Assembly (NCBI GenBank): GCA_900540595.1
Contig: UQGL01000011.1
Span: 5,346 to 69,345 of the forward strand
DNA from: an uncultured Oscillospiraceae bacterium
Lineage (GTDB): Bacteria; Bacillota; Clostridia; Oscillospirales; Ruminococcaceae
Length of the DNA: 64,000 nucleotides
Direction of reading: 5' to 3'
The position numbers and the translations under genes are program-made. Positions 18,400-26,091 of this stretch are shown piece after piece. Each line of letters starts with the position of its first letter. Positions within the stretch are counted from its first letter, which is position 1. The notes below the pieces were generated by a model. The model was not told where the DNA came from. It made no database searches and was given only the letters and a program-made list of their open reading frames with translations.

Positions 18400-19935
18400 T
18401 TAGTCGCCCTCCTCAAGATCAACGATCATGTCGCAGTCATCGGCGATTGCAGCCGGCACGGTCTGCGTCCGCTTGGCGGTTTTCAGCTTGTATACCAGCC
18501 CCATAAGCTGGATGGCGATCAGTGGCGTCAGGGCAACCAGCGCAACAACACCGAACGCATCGGTCATCAGGTTGCCGCCCAGTGCCTCACATACGCCGAT
18601 GCTGAGCGGCAGCAAAAAGGTCGAGGTCATCGGGCCGCTGGCAACGCCGCCGGAGTCAAACGCAATGCCGATAAAAATATCCGGCACCATACGGGACAGC
18701 ACCAGCGCGATGATGTACCCGGGGATGACAAACCACTGGATGGATATGCCGGTCAGCACGCGCAGCATGGCCAGACCGACACTGGCTGCCACACCGATCT
18801 GCATACAGCGGTTCATCATTTTGACCGAGATGGCGCCGTTTGTGACGGCCTCCACCTGATGGTTCAGAACCTGAATGGCAGGCTCTGCTTTGACAATGTA
18901 GTAGCCGATCAGCGCACCGATGGGAACCAGAATCCAGCGCAACGATAGCCCTGCCAGTTCCTTGCCAAGGTAGGCGCCAACAGGTGCAAACCCGACATTG
19001 GCACCGCACAAAAACAGCACCAGCCCAATATAGGTATACCCAAAGCCGACGATGATGCGCTTGATTTGCAGCCCATGGTAGCGGTGGGTCAGCCATTGGA
19101 AAATCAAAAACACCCAGAGGATCGGCACCAGCGAGAGAAGCACCTCTCTGGCGTAGAGCGGCAGCCCCTGCGCAAACACCCGGGCAACATCCTGCGTGGT
19201 GACAACAGTGGCAACATCGGTAAGGGTGTAGGCCGTCTCGGTCGGCTTAAAGAAACAGCCGAGGATCAGCACCGCCAGAATCGGCCCCACGCTGGAAAGC
19301 GCCACCAGACCGAAGCTGTCATTTGCCGCATTTTTATCGCTGCGCACCGAGGCCAGCCCGACACCCATGGCCATAATAAAGGGTACGGTCATTGGGCCGG
19401 TGGTGACGCCGCCGGAGTCAAAGGCCACTGCCAAAAACTCCTTGGGCACAAACATAGACACCAGAATGAGTGCCAGATAGCAAACGATCAGCAGCATCGA
19501 CAGGCTGATCTTATAGCGGATACGCACGATGGCCAGCGCCAGAAACAGCCCCACGCCGACAGCCACCGTCATGATCAACACCATGTTCGGCACAGACGGC
19601 ACCTGCCCCGCAAGAACCTGCAGGTCCGGCTCCGACACGGTAATGATGACGCCCATGAGAAACCCTGTCAGCAGGACTGTAAGCAGTTTTTTCATTTTGG
19701 AGATCTGCACGCCAACGCCTTCGCCGAGCGGCGTCATTGCCATCTCTGCACCGAGCTGGAAAAAGCCCATGCCAACGATCAGCATCAGGGCTCCCGTCAG
19801 GAACATGACTACGCTTCCCAGCTCCATCGGGATCAGAAAGATGCTGAGCATCAGGACAATCCCGGTGATCGGAAGCACGGCAGAGAGCGACTCTCTGATT
19901 TTTTCTTTCAGTTTTACATTCAATTCTACGCCCAC
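18400..19935 (-). CDS. DUF1538 multi-pass membrane protein
   Basis: 511 residues with about twelve to fourteen membrane helices in two related halves. The motif AFDSGGVTTGPMTVP (about residue 172-186) recurs as AFDSGGVASGPMTST near residue 422-436, showing an internal duplication. The family is of unknown function and is thought to be a transporter; its constant PII-like partner suggests ligand-regulated transport. The start is GTG at 19935 or TTG at 19923; the latter has better Shine-Dalgarno spacing. Confidence 0.8.
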   Translation of the reverse strand: MGVELNVKLKEKIRESLSAVLPITGIVLMLSIFLIPMELGSVVMFLTGALMLIVGMGFFQLGAEMAMTPLGEGVGVQISKMKKLLTVLLTGFLMGVIITVSEPDLQVLAGQVPSVPNMVLIMTVAVGVGLFLALAIVRIRYKISLSMLLIVCYLALILVSMFVPKEFLAVAFDSGGVTTGPMTVPFIMAMGVGLASVRSDKNAANDSFGLVALSSVGPILAVLILGCFFKPTETAYTLTDVATVVTTQDVARVFAQGLPLYAREVLLSLVPILWVFLIFQWLTHRYHGLQIKRIIVGFGYTYIGLVLFLCGANVGFAPVGAYLGKELAGLSLRWILVPIGALIGYYIVKAEPAIQVLNHQVEAVTNGAISVKMMNRCMQIGVAASVGLAMLRVLTGISIQWFVIPGYIIALVLSRMVPDIFIGIAFDSGGVASGPMTSTFLLPLSIGVCEALGGNLMTDAFGVVALVALTPLIAIQLMGLVYKLKTAKRTQTVPAAIADDCDMIVDLEEGD

Positions 19936-20008
19936 CTTTCAACAGAGAGTTGTTTTTTGCACGGTGCCTTCGGGGGCGCCGCATTCCCCCAAAAGCACGC
20001 CATTTTGT

Positions 20009-20032
20009 ATATTTGCGTGCTCACGCAAATAT
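20009..20032 (-). promoter_or_regulatory. Palindrome upstream of the DUF1538-PII operon
   Basis: Perfect inverted repeat ATATTTGCGTG / CACGCAAATAT with a 2-bp centre. On the minus strand it lies just past a candidate promoter (TTGCGG, 17 bp, TAAAAT), so it may be an operator. Confidence 0.55.
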
Positions 20033-20185
20033 CATTATCTATATTTTACACTACAAACGCCCCCGCCGCAAGTTCTCTGCGGCAACTGTATTCATTCCGG
20101 GTTTCCTGAATTGCCGCTCTGGTATCGGCGCATAAAAATTTCCCGGTAACGAAAGTGGAAATCACCGGGAGAAGGAGAAGCAAAA

Positions 20186-20219
20186 AGCGCTGCAAGCCCC
20201 GAAAAAGGCTTGCAGCGCT
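20186..20219 (-). terminator. Terminator of the tRNA-Arg gene
   Basis: 13-bp perfect stem AGCGCTGCAAGCC / GGCTTGCAGCGCT with a T5 run on the minus strand. It is the native 3' flank of the tRNA, so the chromosome-ICE border is at the tRNA fragment. Confidence 0.85.
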
Positions 20220-20225
20220 GCTTTC

Positions 20226-20270
20226 TGGCGTCCCAGAGAGGATTTGAACCTCCGGCCCCACGCTTAGGAG
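20226..20270 (-). other. Attachment site: 3' fragment of tRNA-Arg(CCT)
   Basis: The minus strand reads CTCCTAAG (anticodon loop, CCT) followed by the anticodon 3' strand, a variable loop, a T arm with TTCAAAT, the acceptor 3' strand and CCA. The D arm and 5' half are absent: sequence right of 20270 is unrelated. This is the copy of the tRNA 3' end left at the left junction of an element integrated in a tRNA gene. It should be repeated at the far end, inside the intact tRNA gene. Confidence 0.88.
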
Positions 20271-20318
20271 AACAAATAACTCTTTGTCCTACGATTCCCT
20301 TACACTACATTCCGCTTC

Positions 20319-20480
20319 GTTTTGTGTCAATTTAGCCCAATGAATTTTTGGTTTCTCACGCCGTTTTGTGTCATTCTGCACAGTTTCAAGGCGCTGGAAT
20401 ACCTTTCGCGCAATTAGCAAAAAATTAGCAGACGGCATTTTTGAGCTTTTGTAAAAACGCAAATTAGCAGATTATTAGCA
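20319..20480. repeat. Putative integrase arm-type binding sites
   Basis: ATTAGCA occurs at 20413, 20424, 20463 and 20474: two pairs, each with an 11-bp step, the pairs 50 bp apart. Also GTTTTGTGTCA twice (20319 and 20363, 44 bp apart). Phased short repeats next to an att core are typical of tyrosine integrase arm sites. Confidence 0.65.
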
Positions 20481-20489
20481 GAGCGGCCC

Positions 20490-20535
20490 GCCCGGGGTGT
20501 GTTATTTTTATACGCATCCCGGGCTATTTTATCAT
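20490..20535 (+). terminator. Terminator inside the left ICE end
   Basis: 12-bp stem (20490-20501 with 20513-20524, two G-T pairs) followed by a T-rich tract; it probably shields ICE genes from read-through. Confidence 0.55.
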
Positions 20536-20574
20536 TTTTATGCAATAGAATCAATCTTAAAATAGGAGGTTTCC

Positions 20575-21711
20575 ATGCCGGCTTATCAATTACAGATCAA
20601 ACAGGTCGTGGATTACCCACGATGCCGGATTTATCGGCAATTCGTCCATCGGCTGATGGCAGACCGGAGCATTCGCACAAGCGGAGGCTCTGGTCTTTTT
20701 TATTTTACCGTACTTTGCAGCTACGCAAACTTCCGCACTTCATACCGCCGCATTGATGGTATTAGCTATACCATCTATCCGGGCGAATGGGTCTGCACAC
20801 TCAAGGAAGTGTCCCAATGGTTTCGCACACGGTTTCAATGCCAGGCGTTGACAGTGCTGGAACAACTGCAGAAACAGCACTTTATCACTTTTCATACACT
20901 GGATCGCGGCAATGTGATCCGCTATAAAATTTGCGACTGGGCGCGGCATAACACGGTGCTTGAATATAATGCTCCCTGCCAAAAGGATACCGGCTTTTTC
21001 TTTCTGCCCGTTTCCGTTGTCACAGATCTCATCAGCACAAGCCGATGCTCCGAAATGGATATTATTCTGGACCTCTGGGTTTCAGCCGTCTACAACGATA
21101 ATCAGGTACAGGGGTCAGACCTGGGGCCAGTAGTCTATTTCCGCAACGGCACCGGCAATCCTCTTGTTGCCTACACTGAACTGGCTGTCCGCTGGGGGGT
21201 GTCCCGGGCGACAGTCGGCCGCGTCCTCAAAAAGCTGGCCGCACTGGACTATATCTCCCTTATGTCCTTCCCGGGCCGACACGGCAGCGTGGTCTATTTG
21301 AAAAATTACCTGTCCACCATGTTTGAAATATCGGATGTTATGGTGGACAAAGAGGAGGTCGCTATGACGCTCAACATCCATTTGGAACTCCCCGATGAAT
21401 CAGGCTCCAGCCAAAACACACCAAGTATAGAGCATGAGGTTATCGTTTCAAACGAACTCAATAGCGTTTCAAAATCGCACATTGAAATTATCATCCAAAA
21501 GATGGCTCAAATCCTGATGGCACAAGGGATTTCGTGCTTTGGTTGTCCCCTCTCCCGCTATAAGTTATATCCCTTATCGGGCGACTGCCGGGAAGATTTA
21601 CTACCCCGCGCACGGGAACAGTCAACGCTCTGTTTTGGCTTGTCCATTCTGTGCGGGAACAGGCAGGTCACCACTTTTGAACTTACACTCTCTCCCGTCG
21701 CGGAGAATTGA
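20575..21711 (+). CDS. Winged-helix regulator or replication-initiator-like protein
   Basis: 378 residues, first gene of the element. A helix-turn-helix is clear around residues 200-225 (AVRWGVSRATVGRVLKKLAA) followed by a wing. The N-terminal part also looks like a winged-helix region (CTLKEVSQWFRTRFQCQALT). Two DNA-binding regions in one chain are seen in replication initiators as well as in regulators, so the role is open. Basic, no membrane segments. AGGAGG 6 bases before the ATG. It is followed after 16 bases by the next gene. Confidence 0.6.
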   Translation: MPAYQLQIKQVVDYPRCRIYRQFVHRLMADRSIRTSGGSGLFYFTVLCSYANFRTSYRRIDGISYTIYPGEWVCTLKEVSQWFRTRFQCQALTVLEQLQKQHFITFHTLDRGNVIRYKICDWARHNTVLEYNAPCQKDTGFFFLPVSVVTDLISTSRCSEMDIILDLWVSAVYNDNQVQGSDLGPVVYFRNGTGNPLVAYTELAVRWGVSRATVGRVLKKLAALDYISLMSFPGRHGSVVYLKNYLSTMFEISDVMVDKEEVAMTLNIHLELPDESGSSQNTPSIEHEVIVSNELNSVSKSHIEIIIQKMAQILMAQGISCFGCPLSRYKLYPLSGDCREDLLPRAREQSTLCFGLSILCGNRQVTTFELTLSPVAEN

Positions 21712-21727
21712 ATAAGGAGGTCTTACC

Positions 21728-22279
21728 ATGAAGAAATTTGTTGAAAAAGATGTCGCAGAAAACCCGCTGTACCATGATACCTGGAAACTGTTGAAAAAAT
21801 ACCGCGATGTGGTGTGGAGCCTGGAAATTTCTGTCCAGCATGTGCGTTCCAAGTTTGAGATCGAATACGGCACATCCATCGAGGAATTTCTGGATTCCAT
21901 CTATCTGGCCGGCGCCGATCTGAATGGGAGCGATATTGAACACCATGCTAAGTGCATTGAGCGCAGCCACAAAATGCTGAAACTTTTGGATTCAGCAGTC
22001 GAATTGCTTCGTACCCGCCACAAGAACGGCGAGGCCTATTACTGGCTGCTTTACTACTCCTTCCTCTCCCCGCAGCAACTCAAAAATGTGGAGGAGATCA
22101 TCGAGAATTTGCGTCCGCATATCCGGGACATCTCATTCCGTACTTACTACCGCAGGCGCAGGGAAGCCATTGACGCACTCAGTTCCGTACTATGGGGGTA
22201 CACCTCCAAAGACAGTTTGGATATGCTGGAACAGTTCTTTCCAGCGCCAAAACCAGATGAAAAGGCCAAGGGCAAATAA
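21728..22279 (+). CDS. Conserved ICE protein, possibly DNA-binding (ArpU/sigma-like)
   Basis: 183 residues, soluble and helical. The C-terminal part (ISFRTYYRRRREAIDALSSV, residues about 137-156) resembles the DNA-recognition end of ArpU or sigma region 4-like phage regulators; this is a weak match by eye. AAGGAGG precedes the ATG. Its stop codon overlaps the first ATTGGC repeat of the next promoter. Confidence 0.45.
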   Translation: MKKFVEKDVAENPLYHDTWKLLKKYRDVVWSLEISVQHVRSKFEIEYGTSIEEFLDSIYLAGADLNGSDIEHHAKCIERSHKMLKLLDSAVELLRTRHKNGEAYYWLLYYSFLSPQQLKNVEEIIENLRPHIRDISFRTYYRRRREAIDALSSVLWGYTSKDSLDMLEQFFPAPKPDEKAKGK

Positions 22280-22347
22280 TTGGCAGAATACGGGAATGAA
22301 ATTGGCGCATTCCTGCCCTTGAGCCGTAAATCCTGGTGTGCTAAACT
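22279..22347 (+). promoter_or_regulatory. Promoter of the transfer operon with paired activator-like repeats
   Basis: ATTGGC direct repeats at 22279 and 22301 (22 bp apart), then GCCCTTGAGCCGTAAATCC (22315-22333) holding the -35 box TTGAGC (22319-22324), a 17-bp spacer, and TAAACT (22342-22347). The same layout with the same spacings is found at 38302-38370. Confidence 0.75.
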
Positions 22348-22393
22348 GAATATGCTCAAACTTGCACCCAAAACTGAATGCAGGCAGTGAACG

Positions 22394-22417
22394 GCACCTT
22401 TTTCAAGGTGCTTTTTT
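22394..22417 (+). terminator. Leader terminator ahead of the transfer operon
   Basis: Stem GCACCTT / AAGGTGC, loop TTTC, then T6. It lies between the promoter and the first transfer gene, so a short leader RNA of about 60 nt is expected unless read-through is allowed. Confidence 0.8.
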
Positions 22418-22528
22418 GCTGCCCTAATGACCGGCCGATTGGGGAGGGAGCCCGCATCTATTACAAGAGCTGCGGGCTCCTCTTTTGTTTGAGTCCCGCA
22501 TATTACATTTGGATTGGAGGTCCGAAAA

Positions 22529-22924
22529 TTGAAAAAACGCAAGATTCCTCACCAAAAGCGAAACGGCGATACCAGCCCTCCGCGCCGTTTTTCCATTGGC
22601 AGAATCGCTTATATGGCGTTTCTGTGTCCCACCGTCTCATTGATGTTCAGCCAGCCGGCCTTTGCCGCAACCGATGTTTGGACAAAGGCCACAGAAATCA
22701 TGCAGGATGTCTACACGCAGATCCTCGCTATCTCCACGATTGCGGCCATTGTGACCGCTTCGGTAGCATTGCTGCTCATGAATTTCTCCCGTTCTGGTAA
22801 AACGGTGGATGAAAGCAGAGCTTGGCTCAAACGAATTGTTATCACCTGGGCCATCTTAAACAGTCTGGGCTTTATCATGTCCTATATCGTCCCCTTCTTT
22901 GAGGGTGGTCAGTGGGCAGGTTGA
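22529..22924 (+). CDS. Small membrane protein of the T4SS (TrbC/VirB2-like, DUF3852-type)
   Basis: 131 residues from a TTG start that has GGAGG 8 bases upstream. Signal peptide with a likely cleavage after AFA (about residue 47), then two membrane helices (about 66-88 and 105-128). Size, signal peptide and two helices match VirB2/TrbC-like pilin or channel components in ICEs of Clostridia; I associate it with DUF3852 from memory. First gene of the transfer operon. Confidence 0.6.
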   Translation: MKKRKIPHQKRNGDTSPPRRFSIGRIAYMAFLCPTVSLMFSQPAFAATDVWTKATEIMQDVYTQILAISTIAAIVTASVALLLMNFSRSGKTVDESRAWLKRIVITWAILNSLGFIMSYIVPFFEGGQWAG

Positions 22925-22964
22925 TCGGCATCACATTGATACCCGACGAAAGGAGGCATGACCT

Positions 22965-23675
22965 ATGGGTATTCTGGACGGCATTGTTGAATGGATTGCA
23001 GAGCAGGTCATGGCGGGCCTTGACTTGATAACCACCTCGGTTTTGGGGGCACTGGGCTGCGATATGGCGGTATTTCTGCGCTACTTTCCCGCGGCCGAAA
23101 CGATGTACAGCGTTTTTGTGGCACTGGGCATCGGTATCATTCTCCTTAACTGGGTGTGGCAGCTGTTCAAGAACTTTGGCCTGGGAGCCGGTATTGAAGC
23201 GGAAGACCCGCTCAAATTGAGCATCCGGTCCGTCATTTTTATTCTTTTAGCGTTCTTCTCCAATGAGATTGTCAGCATGATCCTGACCATCGGCGGCACA
23301 CCGTATAACTGGATTATGGATTCGGAGCTGCCGGCACTCAGTTTTGCGGATTTCAATTCTGTCATGCTGGTCATCATCGGGGTGTGCGCCAATGGGGCTG
23401 TGGCCCTTATCACTCTGATTTTAGTCATCATTCTGGCGTGGAACTACCTGAAGTTGCTGCTGGAAGCGGCAGAGCGATATGTATTGCTCGGCGTGCTGGT
23501 CTATACGGCTCCAGTAGCCTTTTCCATGGGGGCAAGCCAGACAACATCAAACATCTGGAAATCCTGGTGCCGGATGCTGGGCGGTCAGATTTTTCTTCTG
23601 CTGATGAACGCCTGGTGCCTGCGCCTGTTCACGAGCATGGTTGGTTCGTTTATCTCCAACCCGCTCTCTTTGTAA
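22965..23675 (+). CDS. TrbL/VirB6-like conjugation channel protein
   Basis: 236 residues with about five or six membrane helices. The pattern of long helices with a central amphipathic stretch and aromatic-rich loops fits the TrbL/VirB6 inner-membrane channel family of Gram-positive conjugation systems. Located between the small pilin-like gene and the C39 peptidase gene. AAGGAGG before the ATG. Confidence 0.7.
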   Translation: MGILDGIVEWIAEQVMAGLDLITTSVLGALGCDMAVFLRYFPAAETMYSVFVALGIGIILLNWVWQLFKNFGLGAGIEAEDPLKLSIRSVIFILLAFFSNEIVSMILTIGGTPYNWIMDSELPALSFADFNSVMLVIIGVCANGAVALITLILVIILAWNYLKLLLEAAERYVLLGVLVYTAPVAFSMGASQTTSNIWKSWCRMLGGQIFLLLMNAWCLRLFTSMVGSFISNPLSL

Positions 23676-23686
23676 GGAGGGCCATT

Positions 23687-24679
23687 TTGAAAAGACTCAA
23701 GAAAATTTTGTTCCTTGCGCTGATGGTCGCAGCTCTCTCCTGTCTGTTCTGCCAGCCTGCTTTCGCTATTTCGGAGGAAGAAGTCCAGGCACAAGTGGAC
23801 GCCGTAGGCAAAGAAGCCGTTTCGGGGAATGTGCTGATCTGGTTTATGTGCGCAATCGGATTTCTTAAAGTATCACAGAAGATCGATTCTTTTATGGCAA
23901 GTCTGGGCGTCAATGTCGGCCATACCGGAGGCAGTATGCTGGCGGAGGCTATGATTGCGGCCAGGGGATTCAGCGGATTTAAGAGCTTTGCCAGCAATCA
24001 CTTTGCGGGAGGCCGCAGCAGTCATTCCTCCCATGTCCGTGCAAACGGTGGCGGAAAAGGCGGTGCTGGATTCGGCGCTGGTTTTGCCAGCGGTGGCTTG
24101 GCCGGCGTGATTAAAAGGAATGTTACCAATAATGCGGTCAAAACGGCCACAACGCCCCCGGATGCCAAGCCCTCCGGATTAAGTGGGCTGGTCGGCGGCG
24201 CTGCAGGCGGCATCGGTGGACATATCTACGCCTCCTCCGTAAGCAAAGGAGGCAATTTTGCCAACAATGTCATAGGATCGGTTGCTACCGGGAGTATCAC
24301 CCAGATGGGAACTATGACCGGGGATAAAGCTGTAGAAGCTCTGCATTCCTACATGGGTCATGCGGCATTGGAGCCCGGGGCCGAGAATATTCCCACTTAT
24401 CAGAATGTGGAGATTGGCGGCGGCCGCATTACCGGCACAGAAGTCACTCCGGAGCATCCAGAAGGCATCGCTTTTGGTATGTATCATGCAGACCAGTATG
24501 TGGCGCCGGAAGGCCAATACACAACCGTTCACGCTGTAGATGGTACTGCCTGGTATAAGCAGTATGCTGCGGATGCGGTTGAAAAATCTCCCTATATGGC
24601 ACCGGACGGCTCGATTGCCTATCACGAATCCATCGTGAAGAAACTGCCGCCTACTCCCAAAAGAAAGGACAAACTCTAA
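23687..24679 (+). CDS. Signal-peptide protein of the transfer operon, Gly/Ala-rich
   Basis: 330 residues from a TTG start with AAGGAGGG upstream. Signal peptide (residues 1-27, ending CQPAFA), one further membrane helix near 45-65, then a Gly/Ser/Ala-rich middle (about 85-190) and a polar C-terminal domain. In related elements a protein like this sits between the TrbL-like and peptidase genes, but I do not recognise a named family. Its low-complexity middle resembles the cytoplasmic tail of long TrbL proteins, so it may be the split-off tail of the channel. Confidence 0.5.
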   Translation: MKRLKKILFLALMVAALSCLFCQPAFAISEEEVQAQVDAVGKEAVSGNVLIWFMCAIGFLKVSQKIDSFMASLGVNVGHTGGSMLAEAMIAARGFSGFKSFASNHFAGGRSSHSSHVRANGGGKGGAGFGAGFASGGLAGVIKRNVTNNAVKTATTPPDAKPSGLSGLVGGAAGGIGGHIYASSVSKGGNFANNVIGSVATGSITQMGTMTGDKAVEALHSYMGHAALEPGAENIPTYQNVEIGGGRITGTEVTPEHPEGIAFGMYHADQYVAPEGQYTTVHAVDGTAWYKQYAADAVEKSPYMAPDGSIAYHESIVKKLPPTPKRKDKL

Positions 24680-26055
24680 TGGCTGAAGAACAAAAAAACA
24701 GCTCCGCCGAAACAGTAGATGCTGCGGCCTCTGCCGCACATACGGTCAAAGGCGCTATCAAAGCTGGCAAGGCCATCTCTGGAGCAGCGAAAGGCGCTGC
24801 CGCCGGCGGCCCCTATGGGGCTGTGGCTGGAGCCGTCTGGGCCGGCCGAAAGCACATCGGCAAAATCATTGCCATCATTGCCATTCTGCTTTTGCTGCCT
24901 GTCCTTTTCCTCCTGATGCTGCCCGGCCTGATTTTTGGAGGGCTGGTCAATGCCTTTTCACCAGCTGATCCTGACACGCCTATCCTCAACAGCGAAACCG
25001 CCATCGTAGAAAACGCCAACGACATTACCTTTGCCATCAACGCCATTCTGGGTGAGGCGCTGGATGATGTGATGGCCCGTATCGAAGTGGACTTTGCCTC
25101 TTCTGGCGCCGACAAAATGGAGGTCAAAAACCCCTATTCTTCCGGCCTGGTCTACAACGCCAACCTCATCGTTTCACAGTATTGCGCTGCCCGGGATGAA
25201 GACTTTGAGAGCATTTCGCTGGATGACCTGTCCACTGTCCTGCGGGAGAACAAAGAGCATCTATACTCTTATACCAGTGTGCGGGAGAGCCGTGAGGTCA
25301 CATCCGAAGATCCGGAGACCGGTGAGGAAACCATCTCCACCGAGATCTGGATGATCTATACCATTCGCTACAACGGCGAGTCTTATCTTGCCGACCATGT
25401 TTTCGCGCTTACGGATGAGCAGAAAGAACTGGCGTCCGATTATGCCTCTAACCTAAGTCTCTTTTTAGGCGACGGCCTGCTGCAAAATGTGGACGAGTGG
25501 ACAGGGAACAGTATCCCCTCCCTTGGAGATGTAACCTTTACCGACGGCGGGACCCCGGTTGTTTATTACAATCAGCTGGATGAACGCTATGCCAGTCAAC
25601 CCTATGGCACCGATAACATCGGCGGCTATGGGTGCGGGCCCACCGCCATGGCAATCGTGGTTTCCTCCCTTACGGACGATATGGTAGACCCGGTGGAAAT
25701 GGCAAAGTGGTCATATGACAATGGCTATTGGTGCAAAAGCAGCGGCTCTTATCACGCATTGATCCCTGCTGCTGCGGAGGAATGGGGCCTTCCGGTATCC
25801 GGCTGCACGACTTCCGAGCCCCAGCGGATTCTGGACGCTCTCGCAGATGGCAAGCTGGTCGTGGCAATTATGTCCGAAGGCCATTTTACCTCATCCGGCC
25901 ACTTCATTGTTCTCCGTGGCGTAAAAGACGGCCAGATCATGGTGGCTGACCCGGCCAGTTACAAGCGAAGCGGGCAGTTGTGGGATCTGTCCATCATCTT
26001 AAATGAAGCAAGCCGCCGTGCGGCAGCAGGCGGTCCTTTCTGGATTATTGGCTGA
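24679..26055 (+). CDS. T4SS-associated membrane protein with C39-type peptidase domain
   Basis: 458 residues. Cytoplasmic Ala/Gly-rich N-terminus, one membrane helix (about 63-90), a middle domain (about 100-290), and a C-terminal papain-like domain of the C39_2 type with Cys in GGYGCGPTAMA (about residue 318) and His in SGHFIVLRG (about 407). By position it takes the place of the VirB1-like cell wall hydrolase of other ICEs, which open the peptidoglycan for the channel. C39 enzymes are otherwise known to cleave leader peptides, so substrate is not certain. It starts one base inside the stop of the previous gene (TAATG). Confidence 0.75.
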   Translation: MAEEQKNSSAETVDAAASAAHTVKGAIKAGKAISGAAKGAAAGGPYGAVAGAVWAGRKHIGKIIAIIAILLLLPVLFLLMLPGLIFGGLVNAFSPADPDTPILNSETAIVENANDITFAINAILGEALDDVMARIEVDFASSGADKMEVKNPYSSGLVYNANLIVSQYCAARDEDFESISLDDLSTVLRENKEHLYSYTSVRESREVTSEDPETGEETISTEIWMIYTIRYNGESYLADHVFALTDEQKELASDYASNLSLFLGDGLLQNVDEWTGNSIPSLGDVTFTDGGTPVVYYNQLDERYASQPYGTDNIGGYGCGPTAMAIVVSSLTDDMVDPVEMAKWSYDNGYWCKSSGSYHALIPAAAEEWGLPVSGCTTSEPQRILDALADGKLVVAIMSEGHFTSSGHFIVLRGVKDGQIMVADPASYKRSGQLWDLSIILNEASRRAAAGGPFWIIG

Positions 26056-26091
26056 CCGCACCGCACCCCGGCATCAGAAACGAGGTAATAC

